From assembly GCF_037975245.1 (NCBI RefSeq), contig NC_092569.1, positions 26,983,168-27,047,167 of the forward strand: DNA of 64,000 bases, given 5' to 3'. Below are positions 59,210 through 64,000 of this stretch, one piece after another. The DNA comes from Apostichopus japonicus. Lineage: Eukaryota > Echinodermata > Holothuroidea > Aspidochirotida > Stichopodidae. Position numbers and translations under genes: made by a program. The notes under the pieces were generated by a model. It ran no database searches. It saw nothing but the letters and a program-made list of their open reading frames with translations, and was not told where the DNA came from. Each line of letters begins with the position of its first letter. The stretch's first letter is position 1.

Positions 59210-61974
59210 GTCTTTATACAGAATAATTGTGCTTTAACAGAGAGTAAAACAATCCTTTGGAGAACTGTTAACAATGTCATTGAGATAAAATAGGAACAGA
59301 AGACGCCCTAATATAGAACCCTTGGAACACCGCATATAGCATCTTGGGAAGAGAAGATTGGACATTAATGCTAACAATTTGTTTTCTGTAGGTCAAATAG
59401 ATTTCAAATCACTCAAACGCAACATCCCGAATACCATGGTGAAACAGTTTCTCAAGAGGAATAGTGTGTACTTCACAGTATCAAACGCTTTAGAATATGG
59501 AACGCCAAAAGGGTCAACAATATACTATGATGATGTAAACTGCACATGCTAACTTTGTTTTTACATCATCATCATCCAATATTATTGACCTATATGGCGT
59601 TCCATATTAGAAAGATCAAGAAAATGCCAATAGTAGTTTCTTTGTTTTCAAAGCCTTTAATCGGTACTCTAGAGGGCTTCTTATCAATAGGTATACATAT
59701 TCTTACCAAACCGAATTATCGACCAGAAAGATGATTATTCTTATCAAGAAACTAATCCGCGCTGGCGGTAATGCGTAAATCTTTCGAGAGCCTTAGAAAT
59801 ACGCGGAGAGAATAGAAATCGTTCGAAAGTTAGGGTATATTAGAGAAGTAACACTTGAAACATTCTGCGACGATTTCATGATCATTACCAAGAAGCACAC
59901 TAATATAACGATCACATGGGTGCAGGAACACAGCAGATCATGCAAATGCAGCAATGAGTCAATACTTGAAAACTTAATGTATACATATAACTACTAGTCC
60001 AATAGCTAAACACTATATCGACCATCTTAGGGAGCGGGGGGGGGGGGGGGAGACATACTGGAAAAATAAAATTAATAGTTTTGGAATTTACAGAAATTAA
60101 AATTGTTAGTCCTTGTTTGTTAATGGTGCGGCTCAAATATTTCTTACCGACCACGAGAAGTTGTTAATCCCTACTAATACTGTCCCATTATCTGCAATGA
60201 GCCATGCTATGAACCATAAATCAATTCATAATGGTGGAAAGGAATAAAAAACCATGGAACTTGAAGATGAACGGAGCAAAAGTAGAAATGGTCTACCTAT
60301 GATAAGATACTCAATACAAACTATGGACAATTTGGATGTAGAATTTGTATTTCCCAATGAATGTTATAGTTCCATTTTCCATGGGAGATAGAAGATCCTA
60401 TCAAAGGACAAGGCCCGCGGAGTGAGTAATTAAATTTCATTGTGGCACGCAAGATTCCTTTCGTGAACACCATTGTCTTAAGCATCTGTCCAAATATAGC
60501 CATAAATAAGTTTGTTGTGAGTTATACTTTCGCTAAAGTTGATAAAGTGTCTACTCGTAATCCATAATAAACACAAAAAACAACAAAAAACGATAACGAT
60601 TACGTGTAATCGTCTGTTGCCACTCGTATTATAGTCTTTCAGAAGTTTGACACCATAACCGAATCTCAGCCTTGGATAACAAAGGATGACTCTTTTACAT
60701 TTGGTAAATACAAACGTCTTCCTTTTTCATCATTAGCGCACTATGTTGCTGAATGAAACAAACAACACTAACAAAGTTAGTGACTGGAAGCAGTGAGTGT
60801 ATGTTTAATTATGTCTCTGAAGATCAAAACACGCAGTTTAAAAGAGTTCATTTTCTCATACTAGGAGGCTATTATTGATAACATCGATCCCCCCACCCCC
60901 CACACGGCCCAATCATCTATAGATGCTGCATCTTTTCAGACCGCAGTCAAAGGAACCTCTTCGTCTTCGTCATCTTCATCGTCTGTCGAGGAGCGGTTTG
61001 TTTTCTTCAAGTAAACACTGTCAATAGAATGGTAAACCATAATGTTTACGTACGCAGTTGCCCTGGAGTTATTAAACACATTTGCAAACATCACTCGTAG
61101 GTGTTTACTCGCCAGTTTCTCATTCTCCGAAATAACAAGTTAGCAGCCCAAGAAATACTTCTACTTATATAACCCCCTTCCATATATATAATATGATAAT
61201 TATTACCATGTCCCCCCCCCCCCCCACGGCACGTTTGGTAGCGGTACCTATGTGGAAAGCTTCCAACGTCATTTCAGACGTTTTACATGTAGCAATTCCT
61301 GATTAACTATACTTTTTTTTGAGAAGTCTTTCAATTCCGTAATTTACCACATTTTAATACATAGTACTTCCCTTCTAGCTCCTGATGGGGTAGGCTTGAC
61401 AGCCACCAGATTTTCCAACTCAGGGCTTCTTTTGTTTTAATTGCCAGCATTTTAATTATTATAATCTGTTTTTCCTTCTATTTTGGCAATAAAATATTCT
61501 TCGCGATGAACAGTTTCAATTAAATTGAGGCAAGAAAGAGAGAATACAGTAATGAGCCATAACAAATTGAAACTCTCACATCTGGCGGTGACCTTGACAA
61601 TGATGACGCCAATGATGAATGGTGAAATGTAATTAAATTGTTAATTAAATAATTTCTAAATCTATTTCTTCTCGTTGTCTTAGAAGATGGACATAGTCAA
61701 AATATCGTAATACATACTTCCATACTAAGATACATCGATCCGACTGATCTGTTGACTAATATTTTCAACTTTAGAGAAAAACAAAACCGTTAACAAAGTG
61801 GTTATCTACTTCAATTTACTCCTAGTCCCATGCACTATGCATTCCTTCTCCTTATTTACCTCCTTTTGTTTATCATCTAATTATCTCCATTTGTTACACC
61901 ACTCTGCACGGTCGATCTCCAATGCCCTTTTCATGTCCTATACCCTCTTATGTTACTGACCTTTGCTTTGTATA
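59210..61974. other. Spacer, nothing recognised
   Basis: Homopolymer tracts at 60037-60049 (G) and 61213-61225 (C). Open frames at 59358, 59546, 59912 and 60321 have no recognisable domain. Confidence 0.4.
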
Positions 61975-61982
61975 ATGTATTC

Positions 61983-62273
61983 CATTGGCGTAGCCAGGAA
62001 TTTGCCAAGGGAGGGGCGAAACTGTAGATTCGGCATTACAAACTATCTAAGCATAGCGCCACCATGTTGGCGCGAAGCGTACAAGAAAATTTTGGCTGAA
62101 AATGCCTCCCAGATCGCTGGAAATGGCACTTCCCATGCCCTGTAAGTTGCATCTTAGCATTTTCTCTTTTGAAAATACTAGCGATATCATAAAAACATTA
62201 AAAATTTAAAAAAAAATATGCTCAAGGGGGGGGGGGGCGGCTGCCCCCTTCGCTCCCCTTGGCTACGCGCCTG
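61983..62273 (+). mobile_element. hAT-type MITE, related family, intact ends and 8-bp TSD
   Basis: It begins CATTGGCGTAGCCAGG and ends CCTTGGCTACGCGCCTG. An exact 8-bp direct repeat ATGTATTC flanks it (61975-61982 and 62274-62281). An internal block (CTATCTAAGCATAGCGCCACC...GTTGGCGCG(A/T)AGCGTAC) is shared with the MITEs at 8681 and 14583, so the three are distant relatives with different termini. No transposase is encoded. Confidence 0.8.
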
Positions 62274-62281
62274 ATGTATTC

Positions 62282-63375
62282 TAATGTATACTCATAACAA
62301 TACTCATATATATTCTCCCTCCCTCTGTCTATCTATCTACTTGAAATGTGTACGTATAGCCTGTTTTGCTTCATTTTACTCGATTGTAACAATCTCATTA
62401 TAGGATAGTAATGTCATAAGTCTCCTGGCTGTTGAGCTTGATAATATGTATATTTAGCCTTAGTTTATTAGATTGGTTTTGAATGATTTGACAAATCCAA
62501 TGTAAGTCAATACGCTGAGTACAATTCTTCAATCATTTTACAAGCAGGTATAATGTAATAAAATAGGAAAACGGGTTTCACGGAAATAGGATTATCTTCC
62601 GATTTATCTAGTGACCGATTTATCAGCACATTCCAGTTTTTACTGTCGTACAAAATTTTTAAGATTTACAAATGCATCAAGTATGATACGAATTTTGCCT
62701 GCGATTCTTCAGTTCTTACTGTATAATTCAGGTAGCATATGCTACCGATTTATGGGATTTTTCAGTATGATCCAGTTTTAACTGCAGTACAAAACAGTAA
62801 TTTCTGTGTGAATCGGTTGCAGAAATGCATCTTAAAATTTTGAGAGCACTTTAACGTTTCCATAAAATAATAAAGGTACACAATATCAAAAACTATGGGT
62901 TACATATATCTGGCCAAGTTATTGGTTGGCTAAAATCTTGCAAGGGTTATATGGTAAAACCATTTATGACTATCTAATAACTAAGCGAAATGAAGTTTAT
63001 GGCTAGCAATTTGGTTTATGGCTAGCAATTTTCTGCACAACAAACCAAGCATTTCATATTTTCTTGCTCTGTGGATATTAGTCTAGTGGATATTAGACAC
63101 ACAATAGTACACACATTTTAAAATATGACATATTTACAATAAACGTGATATGGAGATGTCTAGTTAGCTTATTTGTACATTAATTTTATCCTCAGTTTGG
63201 TGATGTTCTTCGTTCTGTCCAGAGAAGCATCACAATACCATTTAGTGGGTTAATATGTATATGTGAATCAGTTTCTTGATAATTTCATTAGCTTGTGACA
63301 AACATCGTTCAATCTTGCTGTGTGTATTTCTAACTCCAAGATGAATAAAAAATTATTATTTACACAATTTGTAGC
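62282..63375. other. Spacer, nothing recognised
   Basis: AT-rich; short direct repeats such as TTTATGGCTAGCAATTT at about 62996 and 63014. No gene. Confidence 0.4.
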
Positions 63376-63376
63376 C

Positions 63377-64000
63377 TTTCTCAAGTGTTTCATTCCCAAC
63401 CCACGATAGCTCAACCACCCACCAGCTCTCTCTGTCTTCCAAATCTTTGCTCTCTACCTCTACTATTTTCTTTCGACGCTCCATTCGCTATACTTATCAA
63501 TTAACCCAGCACATTGCTACACACTTCCTAGAAAGTGTTTCTCAAGTGTTTCGTTGCCAACCCATGATCGCTCAACCACCCACCAGCTCTATTTCTCTCT
63601 CTTCTCCAAATCTTTCATCTCTACCTCTACTATTTTCTTTCAACGCTCCATTCATCTACATATCAATTAACCCAGCATATTGCTTCACACTTCCTAGAAA
63701 GTGTTTCTCAAGTGTTTCGTTGCCAATCCATGATCGCTCAACCACCCACCAGCTCTATTTCTCTCTCTTCCAAATCTTTCATCTCTACCTCTACTATTTT
63801 CTTTCAACGCTCCATTCATCTACATATCAATTAACACAGCACATTGTTTCACACTTCCTAGAAAGTGTTGTCTCAAGTGTTTCGTTGCCAACCCATGATC
63901 ACTCAACCACCCACCAGCTCTATTTCTCTCTCTTCCAAATCTTTCATCTCTACCTCTACTATTTTCTTTCGACGCTCCATTCATTATACTTATCAATTAA
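63377..64000. repeat. Tandem array of ~161-166-bp units running off the window
   Basis: CTCAAGTGTTTC anchors lie at 63380, 63541, 63707 and 63872. Each unit holds AACCACCCACCAGCTCT, CTACCTCTACTATTTTCTTTC, CATTCAT...TATCAATTAA and CACTTCCTAGAAAGTG. The fourth unit is cut by the window end, so the array's full size is unknown. Confidence 0.9.

Overview
The window reads as nuclear DNA from a marine invertebrate animal, most likely a deuterostome such as an echinoderm. The host call is an inference: genes have GT-AG introns, the spacers are AT-rich and full of long TA, GAT and AAT microsatellites, GGCCTA motifs recur, and the mobile elements (Kolobok, Penelope, tRNA-derived SINEs, hAT-type MITEs, a Ty3/gypsy element, a CR1/L2-like LINE tail) suit such genomes. 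Most of the 64 kb is non-coding. Only three protein-coding genes are well supported.

Layout. 1-17.2 kb: spacer with microsatellites, two tRNA-derived SINE families, a decayed Penelope-like element (6.6-7.5 kb) and two copies, in opposite orientation, of one hAT-type MITE (8.7-9.1 and 14.6-15.0 kb). 17.25-29.5 kb: two multi-exon genes pointing at each other. On the + strand is a five-exon Kolobok-type DDE transposase gene of 752 codons, with a 1.2 kb MITE in intron 1 and a nuclear-receptor-half-site-rich repeat in intron 4. On the - strand is a three-exon gene for a 265-residue protein that joins an N-terminal CXC-like cysteine cluster to a P2X7 'ballast' domain. Their stop codons are only about 570 bp apart. 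31.5-34.3 kb: LINE 3' end, SINE fragments and a TTCGAA-rich minisatellite.

34.86-44.45 kb: a large satellite of about 61 copies of a 121-bp monomer with clear higher-order repeats (605 and 363 bp on the left, 1569 bp on the right). It is split by a LINE 3' end that was itself split by an internally deleted Ty3/gypsy element. That element keeps both 259-bp LTRs, its target duplication, an integrase and an unusually long (about 59 nt) antisense copy of mature tRNA-Leu(UAG) at the primer-binding site. 44.5-53.5 kb: spacer with a near-perfect 85-bp-arm palindrome at 46.5 kb. 53.6-54.7 kb: an intact intronless class A peptide GPCR of bombesin/endothelin-receptor type, with FRY in place of DRY. 54.7-64 kb: spacer with a huge GAT/ATC palindromic microsatellite, two further MITEs and a 163-bp tandem array running off the window end.

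The transposase and CXC-ballast genes could be one locus or one composite mobile unit, but no terminal repeats joining them were found. The GPCR is an independent host gene. The satellite is the record of serial insertion events.
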